Positions 1-7,229 of a stretch of DNA of 14,067 nt are shown one piece after another. This DNA is from Bacteroidales bacterium GP2 (GTDB lineage: Bacteria; Bacteroidota; Bacteroidia; Bacteroidales; Muribaculaceae), in assembly GCA_001701115.1 (NCBI GenBank), contig DAAJ01000113.1, positions 1 through 14,067 of the forward strand, in the 5' to 3' direction. The notes below the pieces were generated by a model. That model made no database searches. It was not told the origin of the DNA and saw only the letters and a list, made by a program, of their open reading frames with translations. How positions within the stretch are numbered: position 1 is the first letter of the stretch; each line of letters starts with the position of its first letter. The position numbers and the translations under genes were made by a program.

Positions 1-45
1 TATTTACTGTAGTTTTACACAAGTGTTCCAACAAAACTGATATTA

Positions 46-2607
46 ATGTACCGTAAAGATGCCATGAGGCTCATCGCTGCGCTCTTCTTTGCAATTGTCA
101 CAATCAGTCAGGCAAGTCCGGCTGAAAATGACAGCGTGATGATAAAGCTGAAAAGTTTGCTGAGTCAGGCGATGACATTCGGCGAAAGGATGCCTCGGGA
201 AAAGGTGTATGTCCATTTGGATAATACCGGGTATTATGAAGGTGATAAAATATGGTTTCAATGCTATGTTGTGGACGGCATTACTAATGCGCCTACACAA
301 TTGAGCGGCACATTATATGTGGAACTGTTGAACCCGCGCGGCAAAGTGGTGGCAAAGCAGATTCTGAAAATAGAGGATGGAAGGTGTCATGGTGCTTTTA
401 ACCTAAACCATCTGCCGTTTTACTCGGGTTTCTATGAAATAAGGGCATTCACGAAGTATATGTTGAATTTTGGAGACGCGGCATTGTTTTCGCGTGTAAT
501 CCCTGTATTCAATTCACCAAAGCAAGCCGGCAATTTCTCCGAGAGGAAAATGTCACGTGGCATATCGAAATATCCTGGTGCACGTCCTGCAACAAAATCC
601 GGAGCAAATGTATCAATGAGGTTTTTTCCGGAGGGTGGTTCACTGATTGCAGGTGTTCCTGCTAAAGTGGCATTTGAAATTACTGGTCGTTATGGCATGC
701 CTGTTGACGGGCGTGGTAAGATAGTGGACGAATCCACCGGGGAGACAATTGCTGAGATACAGTCCGTTCATGAAGGGCGGGGATTTTTTGAAATTACACC
801 TGAAAGTCATGGAAACTACAAAGCGATAATAACCTGTACAAACGATAAAGGTGAGCATAAGTTCCAGTTGCCCCAAGTTCGTGATGAGGGGGTAGGGATA
901 AGTGTGGATAATGTATCGGTACAAGATAGTTTAATTGTCACAGTCCGTCCTAAGAAAGGTTCCGGAGTGCCCGAAATAGCAGGATTGGCAGTAAGTTCAC
1001 GCGGAGCCCTTTGGTCATATAGCTTTGTGAATTTGAATAAGGAGCGGATGGTGAAATTAAGCACCCGTGGGATGCCGTCAGGAGTCTCGGTAATCACGCT
1101 ATTTGGTTCGGATGGGCAAATCCTCGCGGAAAGGATGGTTTTCATTAATAATGGTGGATTTGGAAATCTTGCTGCCGCATTTGACACTAACGAACCACAA
1201 CCGCGTGGAAAAGTCACTCTTGACCTTGAGGCTACGGATGCTGATGGGAAACCTGCGGCACAACTGCCACTGTCAGTTTCTATAATTGATGGTGACAATG
1301 CCGTGGATCATCAAGGCGGAATGCTTTCCGATCTCCTCCTTATGTCTGAAATAAAAGGGTATGTCCGCAATCCGATGCAGTACTTCCGTAGTGATGACGT
1401 GAATTTCAATAGAAACCTTGATTTGCTGATGATGGTCTTGGGCTGGAGATGCTATTCATGGGAGGAAATGGCAAATGTAAAGCCGATAGGTTGGCGGTAT
1501 TTTCCGGAAAATGCAATTGATCTGGAAGGGAAAGTGGTTTCTTTCGTAAAGGGCAAACCTAAAGCAAACATTGATATTTCAGTAATAGTTTCTGAAAAAG
1601 TGGAGAAGGATTCCCTCAGGAAAAGTTTTACTGACCTTATTACTACTGATAGCTGCGGGCAATTCACTTTGAGTTATGATTTTAACGGGAAATGGAGCCT
1701 GGTGATGTCGGTCAGCGAGAAAGGCAAGCCTAAAAGCCATCGTATTATTTTAGACAGGCTTTTCTCTCCTGCTCCTCGTAAGTATGAGCCGGCGGAGATG
1801 GTGTTGGAGGATTTCACCAGTGATGAGGTTGATGTGGTGGCACCGGTTAGTGAACTTGACTCTATAAATGATGAATTGGAGTTCGGTATGATTCTTAAGC
1901 ATATTGATGACTCCATGTCCACCAGGACCATTAAATTAAATGAAGTGCTGGTTAAGGGCAAACGTAGTGACACCTACAAGGCACGTTCAAAATCATTGGT
2001 GTACTATGACATGCAGGAGGAGCTTGGCGACTTGGCGGATAGGGGAGAGGTCATCAGCAAGGACTTGTTTGATGTGCTTAAAAATATCAATCCAAGTTTC
2101 ACAAGCCAATATAGTGGCGGCGAAGAGAAAATCAGATATAAGACCAAAGAGCCCCTATTTGTGATTGACTATAAAATAACCTATTTGCAGGATTCGCTGA
2201 ATTACACATTATTGTATCCCGAAGCAATAAAATCAGTCTATATAAGCGAAGACCCGGTTATTATGGCGAAGTACGCTGACCCAATGCATTTTACTCCATT
2301 AACAGTTGACGGTAAATATAGTTGTGCGGTGCTGATTGAAACCTTTCCGGATAGCAAAGGTCCGGCGGGAAGAGGTACCCGGTTGCAGACCATAGAGGGA
2401 TACACGGTTCCGGAAGAATTTTGTAATGTGGAGGATATAAGTGAATTGGATGACCCTGATTTTCGGCGCACTCTCTACTGGAATCCTTTGCTGACAACAG
2501 GGTCTGACGGAAAAGCCCGTGTTGAATTCTATAATAACTCAACCTGTCGTGCTATGCGTGTAAGCATTCAGGGTATTGATGGCAACGGAACTATATATTC
2601 GCGTTGA
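46..2607 (+). CDS. Exported MG2 / TonB-plug-like surface protein
   Basis: Large exported protein (853 aa) of a Bacteroidales family combining macroglobulin-like domains with a plug-like region. Visible: a signal peptide (hydrophobic run at residues 8-20, then SQASPA), and an MG2-type strand around residues 52-75 with EKVYVHLDNTGYYEGDKIWF. Further beta-rich MG-like modules follow (for example FFPEGGSLIAG near residue 195). A stretch around residues 640-760 starts LNEVLVKGKR and contains PLFVIDYKITYL, resembling the start and core of a TonB-receptor plug. The C-terminal module begins near residue 810 with YWNPLLTTGSDGKARVEFY, as in this family. No 22-strand barrel follows, so it is not a transporter by itself. 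ATG at 46 is used; ATG at 64 (MRLIAAL) gives an equally good signal peptide. Family-level function is unknown; a role in envelope protein assembly or surface binding is only a guess. Confidence 0.8.
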   Translation: MYRKDAMRLIAALFFAIVTISQASPAENDSVMIKLKSLLSQAMTFGERMPREKVYVHLDNTGYYEGDKIWFQCYVVDGITNAPTQLSGTLYVELLNPRGKVVAKQILKIEDGRCHGAFNLNHLPFYSGFYEIRAFTKYMLNFGDAALFSRVIPVFNSPKQAGNFSERKMSRGISKYPGARPATKSGANVSMRFFPEGGSLIAGVPAKVAFEITGRYGMPVDGRGKIVDESTGETIAEIQSVHEGRGFFEITPESHGNYKAIITCTNDKGEHKFQLPQVRDEGVGISVDNVSVQDSLIVTVRPKKGSGVPEIAGLAVSSRGALWSYSFVNLNKERMVKLSTRGMPSGVSVITLFGSDGQILAERMVFINNGGFGNLAAAFDTNEPQPRGKVTLDLEATDADGKPAAQLPLSVSIIDGDNAVDHQGGMLSDLLLMSEIKGYVRNPMQYFRSDDVNFNRNLDLLMMVLGWRCYSWEEMANVKPIGWRYFPENAIDLEGKVVSFVKGKPKANIDISVIVSEKVEKDSLRKSFTDLITTDSCGQFTLSYDFNGKWSLVMSVSEKGKPKSHRIILDRLFSPAPRKYEPAEMVLEDFTSDEVDVVAPVSELDSINDELEFGMILKHIDDSMSTRTIKLNEVLVKGKRSDTYKARSKSLVYYDMQEELGDLADRGEVISKDLFDVLKNINPSFTSQYSGGEEKIRYKTKEPLFVIDYKITYLQDSLNYTLLYPEAIKSVYISEDPVIMAKYADPMHFTPLTVDGKYSCAVLIETFPDSKGPAGRGTRLQTIEGYTVPEEFCNVEDISELDDPDFRRTLYWNPLLTTGSDGKARVEFYNNSTCRAMRVSIQGIDGNGTIYSR

Positions 2608-2638
2608 AATTAAAAAATCTTCTATATTGTTAAGCCGG

Positions 2639-2646
2639 TAGTTTTG
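2639..2646 (+). promoter_or_regulatory. Possible -7 box upstream of recD2
   Basis: TAGTTTTG matches the Bacteroidetes -7 consensus TAnnTTTG and would start a transcript about 30 nt before the ATG at 2683. No TTTG is seen at the -33 spacing, and no terminator is visible after the preceding gene, so read-through from 46-2607 is an alternative. Confidence 0.3.
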
Positions 2647-2682
2647 GTGAACTCCTGCCATTCCAGATAGTTTTATCTATAT

Positions 2683-4065
2683 ATGGAAGAGAGTTCACAA
2701 GATACTATTCAGCCCGTGCTTGCTATTACTCCGCAAGGTGTCGAGGCTTTCCTTTCCGGCAAAATGGTGGAAGGGATAGGTCCCGTCTATGCCCGCAGAT
2801 TGGTTTCTGACTATGGGGTTGATGTTGTGAGGCGGTTACGTGATGAGCCGCAATCAATCACCGGTATACCCGGGCTTGGTGAGGCACGTATTGCCACTGC
2901 GTCCCAGAGCCTTGCTACGGTAAAGCGCCCGCTTGACCTATTGGTTTTCCTCTATTCCTGCGGTATCAAAGATCTGTTTGTTGACCGAATATTTGGAAAA
3001 TATAGGGGTAAGGCACGTGAGGTTGTCGTGTCAGATCCTTATCAGATGGTGGAGGATGTATGGCAGCTCTCTTTCTTCACGGCAGATAAAATAGGTAAGG
3101 CTCTGGGAGTCCCGCCTGACGATCTGCGGCGTTTGCGTGGTGCTTTGCTGACAGCTGTTAAGCATTATGCCGAAAACGGCAACCTGTTCGCTACTCCGGA
3201 GCAGGCAATTAGTTATGCCGCAGAAATCTCAGGAGTATATGTGGAAAAATTTCAGGACGCGGTTGATTCTTTGGTTTCCGATGGGCGCCTCGTCAGCAGC
3301 CGTGGAGGATTATATCTTCCGGTTTATTACAATGCGGAGCGAAATGGAGCTCGCAGGCTTCTTGCCCTTGCATCTGCTCCGGTGAAGGTTGATGCAGAAT
3401 TGGAATTGCCGCGTTTCGACATACATGGCAATGAATATTCTGCCAAGCAGCGCGAAGCAATGCTTATGGCAGTGGAGCATCCGGTAATGGTGCTTACAGG
3501 GGGTCCCGGCTCTGGGAAAACTACTGTACTGAAAGGTATTCTTGACTATTTTTCTAAAATTGGGCTCAAATTCACTCTTGTTGCGCCAACAGGGCGTGCG
3601 GCAAAGCGTATGTCAACCCTTACCGGATATGAGGCACAGACTATCCATAGGTTGCTTGGTTACACCCAGGGTGAGGGTTATCATAAGAAATCAATTGATA
3701 CAGATGTGCTGGTAATCGATGAGGGCTCGATGATGGAACAGGTTTTGTTTGATCATTTGCTTGAAGCGGTTAAGCCCGGTACACGGATAATAATGGTCGG
3801 AGATGTGGACCAGCTTCCGGCAATCGGTGCAGGTGATGTGATGAGGGATTTGATAAAATCCGGCGTAGTGCCGGTTGCGCACCTTGATGATAATTTCCGT
3901 CAGGAAGCAGGTAGCCTTATTGCTGCAAATGCCGTGGCTATCAATCAAGGAAAAATGCCTGACACACGCGAAGTGGAGGATTTCATGATTATAGAAGAGA
4001 AAGGTGTGCCCGCAATACATAACCGCATCCTCTCGCTTGTTAGTGAGGAACTTCCGGCAAAGTAA
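2683..4065 (+). CDS. recD2: RecD2-like ATP-dependent DNA helicase, N-terminal fragment ending at a nonsense codon
   Basis: Encodes the first 460 residues of an SF1B 5'-3' DNA helicase of the RecD2/YrrC type. In order: helix-hairpin-helix repeats (GKMVEGIGPVYARRLV near 27-42, ITGIPGLGEARI near 60-71), the winged linker region, then helicase motif I GGPGSGKTT (273-281), motif II DEGS (346-349), motif III VGDVDQLPAIGAGD and motif IV LDDNFRQ (401-407). The ORF stops at TAA 4063-4065, just after ELPAK. The reading frame continues unchanged beyond the stop with the remaining motifs, so this is a truncated product lacking motifs V and VI and probably inactive alone. The usual N-terminal OB-like domain before the HhH region is also absent; an in-frame TAG at 2668 and TAA at 2611 rule out a longer start. 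Confidence 0.85.
   Translation: MEESSQDTIQPVLAITPQGVEAFLSGKMVEGIGPVYARRLVSDYGVDVVRRLRDEPQSITGIPGLGEARIATASQSLATVKRPLDLLVFLYSCGIKDLFVDRIFGKYRGKAREVVVSDPYQMVEDVWQLSFFTADKIGKALGVPPDDLRRLRGALLTAVKHYAENGNLFATPEQAISYAAEISGVYVEKFQDAVDSLVSDGRLVSSRGGLYLPVYYNAERNGARRLLALASAPVKVDAELELPRFDIHGNEYSAKQREAMLMAVEHPVMVLTGGPGSGKTTVLKGILDYFSKIGLKFTLVAPTGRAAKRMSTLTGYEAQTIHRLLGYTQGEGYHKKSIDTDVLVIDEGSMMEQVLFDHLLEAVKPGTRIIMVGDVDQLPAIGAGDVMRDLIKSGVVPVAHLDDNFRQEAGSLIAANAVAINQGKMPDTREVEDFMIIEEKGVPAIHNRILSLVSEELPAK
4063..4065 (+). other. In-frame nonsense codon splitting recD2
   Basis: TAA at 4063 lies in the same frame as both helicase pieces (2683 and 4090 are both frame 1). Reading through gives ELPAK-stop-GIASSDIQVVTPQQ, an uninterrupted family sequence. 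One base change from TAT or TAC (Tyr), AAA or CAA would explain it. No insertion or deletion is needed. Confidence 0.85.
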
Positions 4066-4089
4066 GGAATCGCTTCTTCCGATATACAG

Positions 4090-4623
4090 GTGGTGACTCC
4101 GCAACAGCTTGGACCTCTTGGAGCACGTCAATTGAATGTGGATATACAGAGCCGGCTAAATCCTGATGCTCCCGGAATAAGGCGTGGTGCAAGCGTCATG
4201 AGGGTTGGTGATCCGGTCATGCAGACCGCTAATTCCCGTGAGCGTGGATTATACAATGGCGAAATAGGACGGGTTGTGGAGGTTGATCCGGAGGAAAAGT
4301 TTCTCGTGGTAGAATTTTCAGGAGGACGTCGGTCTACTTATCTTCGTTCCGAACTCAGCGAATTGGTTCTTGCGTATGCAACCACAGTGCATAAGCTTCA
4401 GGGTTCGGAGGTGGAATACATGGTAATGCCATTGTCCATGTCCCACCGACCGATGCTTTACCGCAACTTGCTATACACTGGAGTCAGCCGTGCCAGGAAG
4501 CTGTGTGCACTGGTCGGGGAGGAGGAAGCTATTCGATACGCTGTCGGCAATAACCGCGACTCCACCCGAAATTCAAATTTCAGTGCACGCCTTCACTCAG
4601 GAATGCATAAATCAGCCGGATAG
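4090..4623 (+). CDS. recD2: RecD2-like helicase, C-terminal fragment after the nonsense codon
   Basis: In-frame continuation of the helicase (177 aa if begun at the GTG at 4090; the frame is open from 4066). It holds the UvrD_C_2-like C-terminal core: VVTPQQLGPLG, the GDPVMQTANSRERGLYNGEIG segment, motif V-like YATTVHKLQGSE and motif VI YTGVSRAR, with the arginine that completes the ATPase site. It contains no Walker A, so it cannot work as a helicase alone. Whether it is translated separately is unclear: GTG 4090 and GTG 4093 lack an evident ribosome site. It is best read as the second half of a pseudogene. Its last 31 bp overlap the 3' end of the opposite-strand thiamine pyrophosphokinase gene. 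Confidence 0.75.
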   Translation: MVTPQQLGPLGARQLNVDIQSRLNPDAPGIRRGASVMRVGDPVMQTANSRERGLYNGEIGRVVEVDPEEKFLVVEFSGGRRSTYLRSELSELVLAYATTVHKLQGSEVEYMVMPLSMSHRPMLYRNLLYTGVSRARKLCALVGEEEAIRYAVGNNRDSTRNSNFSARLHSGMHKSAG

Positions 4624-5243
4624 TTGATGAAAACAAGATAGGCACCGGTAGCATGGATTGTGAAGTGGGACGCAATGGTTTCATTCAAAGTGCCCTGCCA
4701 CCAACTGTCAAAGTCGCGTATAGGATAGCGCAAGCCGTCCGCTCTCATCCCTGTTGCTCCGAAATTGAAAATGGAAACTTGTGTGCCTTTGCGGCAATGA
4801 AATTCGCGGGTTCCTATTACGGGGATGAATACGCCGAAATCGGTGTAGGCGCGTGCGTCAATGCCATCGTGGAGGTAGGAAATTAGCAGGCTGATATTTC
4901 CTAATGTATGGTCTTCGCGCAATCCTGTTGCACCAATTATGGCAATCCGTTTTACTCCTTTGCCTGACAAGTATTTCACAGACTTTGTCTGATCGTTTGT
5001 TTCCTGGTCAGGAAACCGGCGTACAATATCCGAGTATCTATCCATTATTTCAGGAGCGAGCGAATCACAATCCCCGACTATTCGCCACACTTTGTTGCCG
5101 TTAGTAAGATAACGGTTTGCGGCTCCGTCGCAGCAAACAATACGCTCGCATCTGTCAAGCCAGCCAAGGGCGATTTTGTTTTTTGGGAAGCTTCCGGCAT
5201 CAATTATTACTGCTTCCGGTGAGAAATCGGTGATTGAGTCCAT
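4593..5243 (-). CDS. thiN: Thiamine pyrophosphokinase
   Basis: Transfers pyrophosphate from ATP to thiamine, giving cytosolic thiamine diphosphate (216 aa). Family motifs are clear: CDGAAN (38-43), GDCDS (57-61) with the metal-binding acidic residues, the PDQETNDQTKS segment (78-88), and TGLREDHTLGN (106-116), the substrate-site signature G.R.DH.L.N. The C-terminal half is the beta-rich substrate-binding domain. The ORF is open upstream to 5384, but that extension lies inside pnuT. ATG at 5243 gives family length and starts 4 bp after the pnuT stop, so the two are surely co-transcribed and probably translationally coupled. Phosphorylation traps thiamine brought in by the neighbour. The 3' end overlaps the convergent recD2 gene by 31 bp. 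Confidence 0.93.
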   Translation of the reverse strand: MDSITDFSPEAVIIDAGSFPKNKIALGWLDRCERIVCCDGAANRYLTNGNKVWRIVGDCDSLAPEIMDRYSDIVRRFPDQETNDQTKSVKYLSGKGVKRIAIIGATGLREDHTLGNISLLISYLHDGIDARAYTDFGVFIPVIGTREFHCRKGTQVSIFNFGATGMRADGLRYPIRDFDSWWQGTLNETIASHFTIHATGAYLVFINYPADLCIPE

Positions 5244-5247
5244 ATTT

Positions 5248-5814
5248 TCAAAGCATAAGTCGTTTCCATTTGCGGTAACCGAATACCGCGACAATAGCGT
5301 AAGCAAGATATAATCCTCCGGTAAACCATAAGCCTTTGTAGGCGTAAAGAATTGCGCATGCCACGTCTGTAACAATCCACACAATCCATTGCTCTACGAA
5401 TTTGCGCGCGAGCATCCACATGGCAACAATGCTCAACGCTGTCGTAAATGCGTCTGCACATGGCACTGTGCTGTCTGTAAACCGGCTGAGGATATACCAT
5501 ATTGCTGCAAAAATAGCTAAAAAAACAATTGCCAGAGGTGCATACATAGATTTCGGGGTATGTGTTATCGGCAGCGCGTCATCCTTCGTTTCACTCTTCC
5601 TGTTTCCTCTTAGCCAACAGAAGATACCGTAAAGGGATGCAAGTATATAGTAAATGCTGATACCGAAATCGGCATATAGTCCAGCTTCATAATAAACAAC
5701 AAGGTAAATAGCCGGCATAGCTATGCTTGCTGCCCAGAGCCACGCGCTTGCCTTGTACTCCAGATAGAGGTAGACCACGCCGATAACTGTACCTAAAATC
5801 TCAAGATAGTTCAT
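5248..5814 (-). CDS. pnuT: PnuC-family vitamin transporter, probably thiamine (PnuT-like)
   Basis: Inner-membrane protein of the Pnu family (188 aa, about seven hydrophobic segments), a SWEET-like fold that moves B-vitamins by facilitated diffusion. Seen: N-terminal EILGTVIGVVYLYLEYK, LYADFGISIYYILASLYG, and the family signature W143-x-x-W146-x-x-x-D150 followed by LYAYKGL. In PnuC (nicotinamide riboside) the last signature position is Asn; here it is Asp. Substrate call rests mainly on context: the next gene, 4 bp away, is thiamine pyrophosphokinase, a known pairing for PnuT in Bacteroidetes. The CaCA exchanger gene ends 30 bp upstream, so all three likely share a transcript. No TonB-dependent receptor gene accompanies it here, unlike many such loci. 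Confidence 0.88.
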   Translation of the reverse strand: MNYLEILGTVIGVVYLYLEYKASAWLWAASIAMPAIYLVVYYEAGLYADFGISIYYILASLYGIFCWLRGNRKSETKDDALPITHTPKSMYAPLAIVFLAIFAAIWYILSRFTDSTVPCADAFTTALSIVAMWMLARKFVEQWIVWIVTDVACAILYAYKGLWFTGGLYLAYAIVAVFGYRKWKRLML

Positions 5815-5844
5815 AGATCGTTTTTTTGCCGGATTACACGGTTG

Positions 5845-6909
5845 TTATCCTCGTATGATTGTGAATGCCATGTATCCTACATAAAGCAATGTGAATATAA
5901 TTCCGAAAGTTCGGTTTATACTCCTATTTTTAGAAATCGACGGGATAATCCATAGAAGCGCAGACGCTCCGACCAAGGTGATGAAATCGACAAATCCGAT
6001 TGAATCAGCTTTCAATGGTATCACGAGTGCGCTTAAGCCTATTGACAGCAGGGCATTTATTATGCATGATCCAACGATATTCCCTAATGCAATCCCGCTT
6101 GCTCCCTTAACTGTAGCCGTAACGGATGTAACAAGGTCAGGCAATGCATTACCTATAGCCACCACGGTGATTGCTACCATTCCCTGGCTCATTCCAACTT
6201 TCAAGGCAAGACCACTCGCACCGTCCACAACCCAGTTGCCACCTATTACTAATGCTCCAAGACCTGAAATAATCAGGATCCACGAAAACCATTGTTTGGT
6301 TTTCAATTCAGTCAAAGTAGCCTTCAGCGCTTTCTGCTCCCCTTTGAATGTATGTGCTGAGGCAATGCCTGTGTTCGTTGTAGGTGAGGAGGACTTCTTC
6401 GACACATCAGGAGACAATAATGATGCCGGTTGCTTTTCGTTACGCGAAGACATAATCATGAACCACATATAGAAGGTAAAGATTATTATGAGCATGATGC
6501 CTGATGAACGGTTTATGATATTATGTGGAGCATGATCGAACAGCACTGTGTCTCCGGCAATCCAAAGTGCGGCAGATGCAATGAATAGAATCGGAAGATC
6601 CTGCCGGCGCATAATATCATCCACCTTTAGTGGACGCACCAATCCCATTATGCCTACCACAAGGAGTAAATCAAATATATTTGAACCGATAACCTCTCCG
6701 ATTGCCATTGTGGGATGATTTTGAAATGCAGATTCCACGCAAACCACTATATCCGGCATTGTGCTGCCGAGAGCCACTACCGTCAGCCCGATCATCAAGT
6801 TAGAAACATTGAATCTTTTAGCTACTGTCACAGCACCGTCAGTAACGTAATTTGCTCCAGCAACAAGTAGCCCTAAGCCGAGAAGGAGAAAAAGGATGTC
6901 ATGCAGCAT
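5845..6909 (-). CDS. CaCA-family cation/Ca2+ exchanger (YrbG-like)
   Basis: Inner-membrane exchanger of the Ca2+/cation antiporter superfamily (354 aa, about ten TM segments in two inverted halves of the usual kind). Alpha-1 repeat: GLTVVALGSTMPD then AIGEVIGSNIFD (residues 41-80). Alpha-2 repeat: AITVVAIGNALPD then ALGNIVGSCIIN (246-285). A hydrophilic Ser/Thr/Lys-rich cytosolic loop (about 155-206) joins the halves. The ion-ligand Glu normally at the end of each G-[ST]-S-x-P-E motif is Asp in both repeats (D53, D258), and the residues 27 further on are D80 and N285. This suggests altered ion preference; Na+/Ca2+ exchange is the default reading. It is first gene of the probable operon with pnuT and thiN; a long structured leader precedes it. 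Confidence 0.9.
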   Translation of the reverse strand: MLHDILFLLLGLGLLVAGANYVTDGAVTVAKRFNVSNLMIGLTVVALGSTMPDIVVCVESAFQNHPTMAIGEVIGSNIFDLLLVVGIMGLVRPLKVDDIMRRQDLPILFIASAALWIAGDTVLFDHAPHNIINRSSGIMLIIIFTFYMWFMIMSSRNEKQPASLLSPDVSKKSSSPTTNTGIASAHTFKGEQKALKATLTELKTKQWFSWILIISGLGALVIGGNWVVDGASGLALKVGMSQGMVAITVVAIGNALPDLVTSVTATVKGASGIALGNIVGSCIINALLSIGLSALVIPLKADSIGFVDFITLVGASALLWIIPSISKNRSINRTFGIIFTLLYVGYMAFTIIRG

Positions 6910-6985
6910 AATGTGATTTTATTTTTAGTTTTTAAAACTCGTTTTCTCATTTATCAATATTAACGTTTTATTAAACCCTGTGGTT

Positions 6986-7085
6986 TTCCCTCATTACCTT
7001 CTGGGGCGACATCTCTCAGTCTTTCTGGTAATTGTGAGGCTTATATTGTTGCTAACCAGCCTTTTATACTGTCACAATACCCCAG
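6986..7085 (-). promoter_or_regulatory. Structured leader of the CaCA-pnuT-thiN operon, partly TPP-riboswitch-like
   Basis: On the minus strand CTGGGG (7085-7080) pairs with CCCCAG (7006-7001). This closes a domain with a long inner arm ATTGTGA/TCACAAT (7078-7072 with 7037-7031), extended by AGCC/GGCT. CTGAGA (7019-7014) lies between the inner arm and the closing strand. That order (GGGGT, long P3, CUGAGA, CCC) is that of the pyrimidine-sensing half of a TPP riboswitch. GGTAAT and AGGGAA follow, but the conserved ACCTGAT and CCAGCG parts of the pyrophosphate half are missing. It may be a variant or decayed riboswitch, another structured leader, or coincidence. The 320-bp gap 6910-7229 holds no other gene; no clear TAnnTTTG was found for this operon. 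Confidence 0.35.
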
Positions 7086-7229
7086 TAGTCATTAAGGAAG
7101 CCAAATTTCTTCGCTGACCTCCATATCATGTAATTTCTAAGAAATAATAAAAGCAGTTAAAATTTCAGGAGGCATTTACTTTTTAACGTGATTGTTGTTA
7201 GTAAGGTATCATTAGTTTCAATAAAGAAT

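Noticed and set aside
816..1298. 160-codon minus-strand frame inside the MG2/plug gene
   Set aside because: It lies opposite a long convincing gene, its product is low-complexity and resembles no family, and it has no promoter.
5244..5384. N-terminal extension of thiamine pyrophosphokinase
   Set aside because: It would run inside pnuT and adds 47 residues not typical of the family; ATG 5243 fits length and spacing.
5891..6472. 193-codon plus-strand frame opposite the CaCA gene
   Set aside because: Antisense shadow of a membrane-protein gene whose alpha-repeat motifs are unmistakable on the minus strand.
6986..7085. Calling a functional TPP riboswitch
   Set aside because: CTGAGA and the outer stem are present, but the pyrophosphate-binding ACCTGAT and CCAGCG parts are missing, so only a resemblance is reported.
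7188..7229. GTG start for the lipocalin
   Set aside because: It would put 14 extra residues in front of a normal lipoprotein signal peptide.
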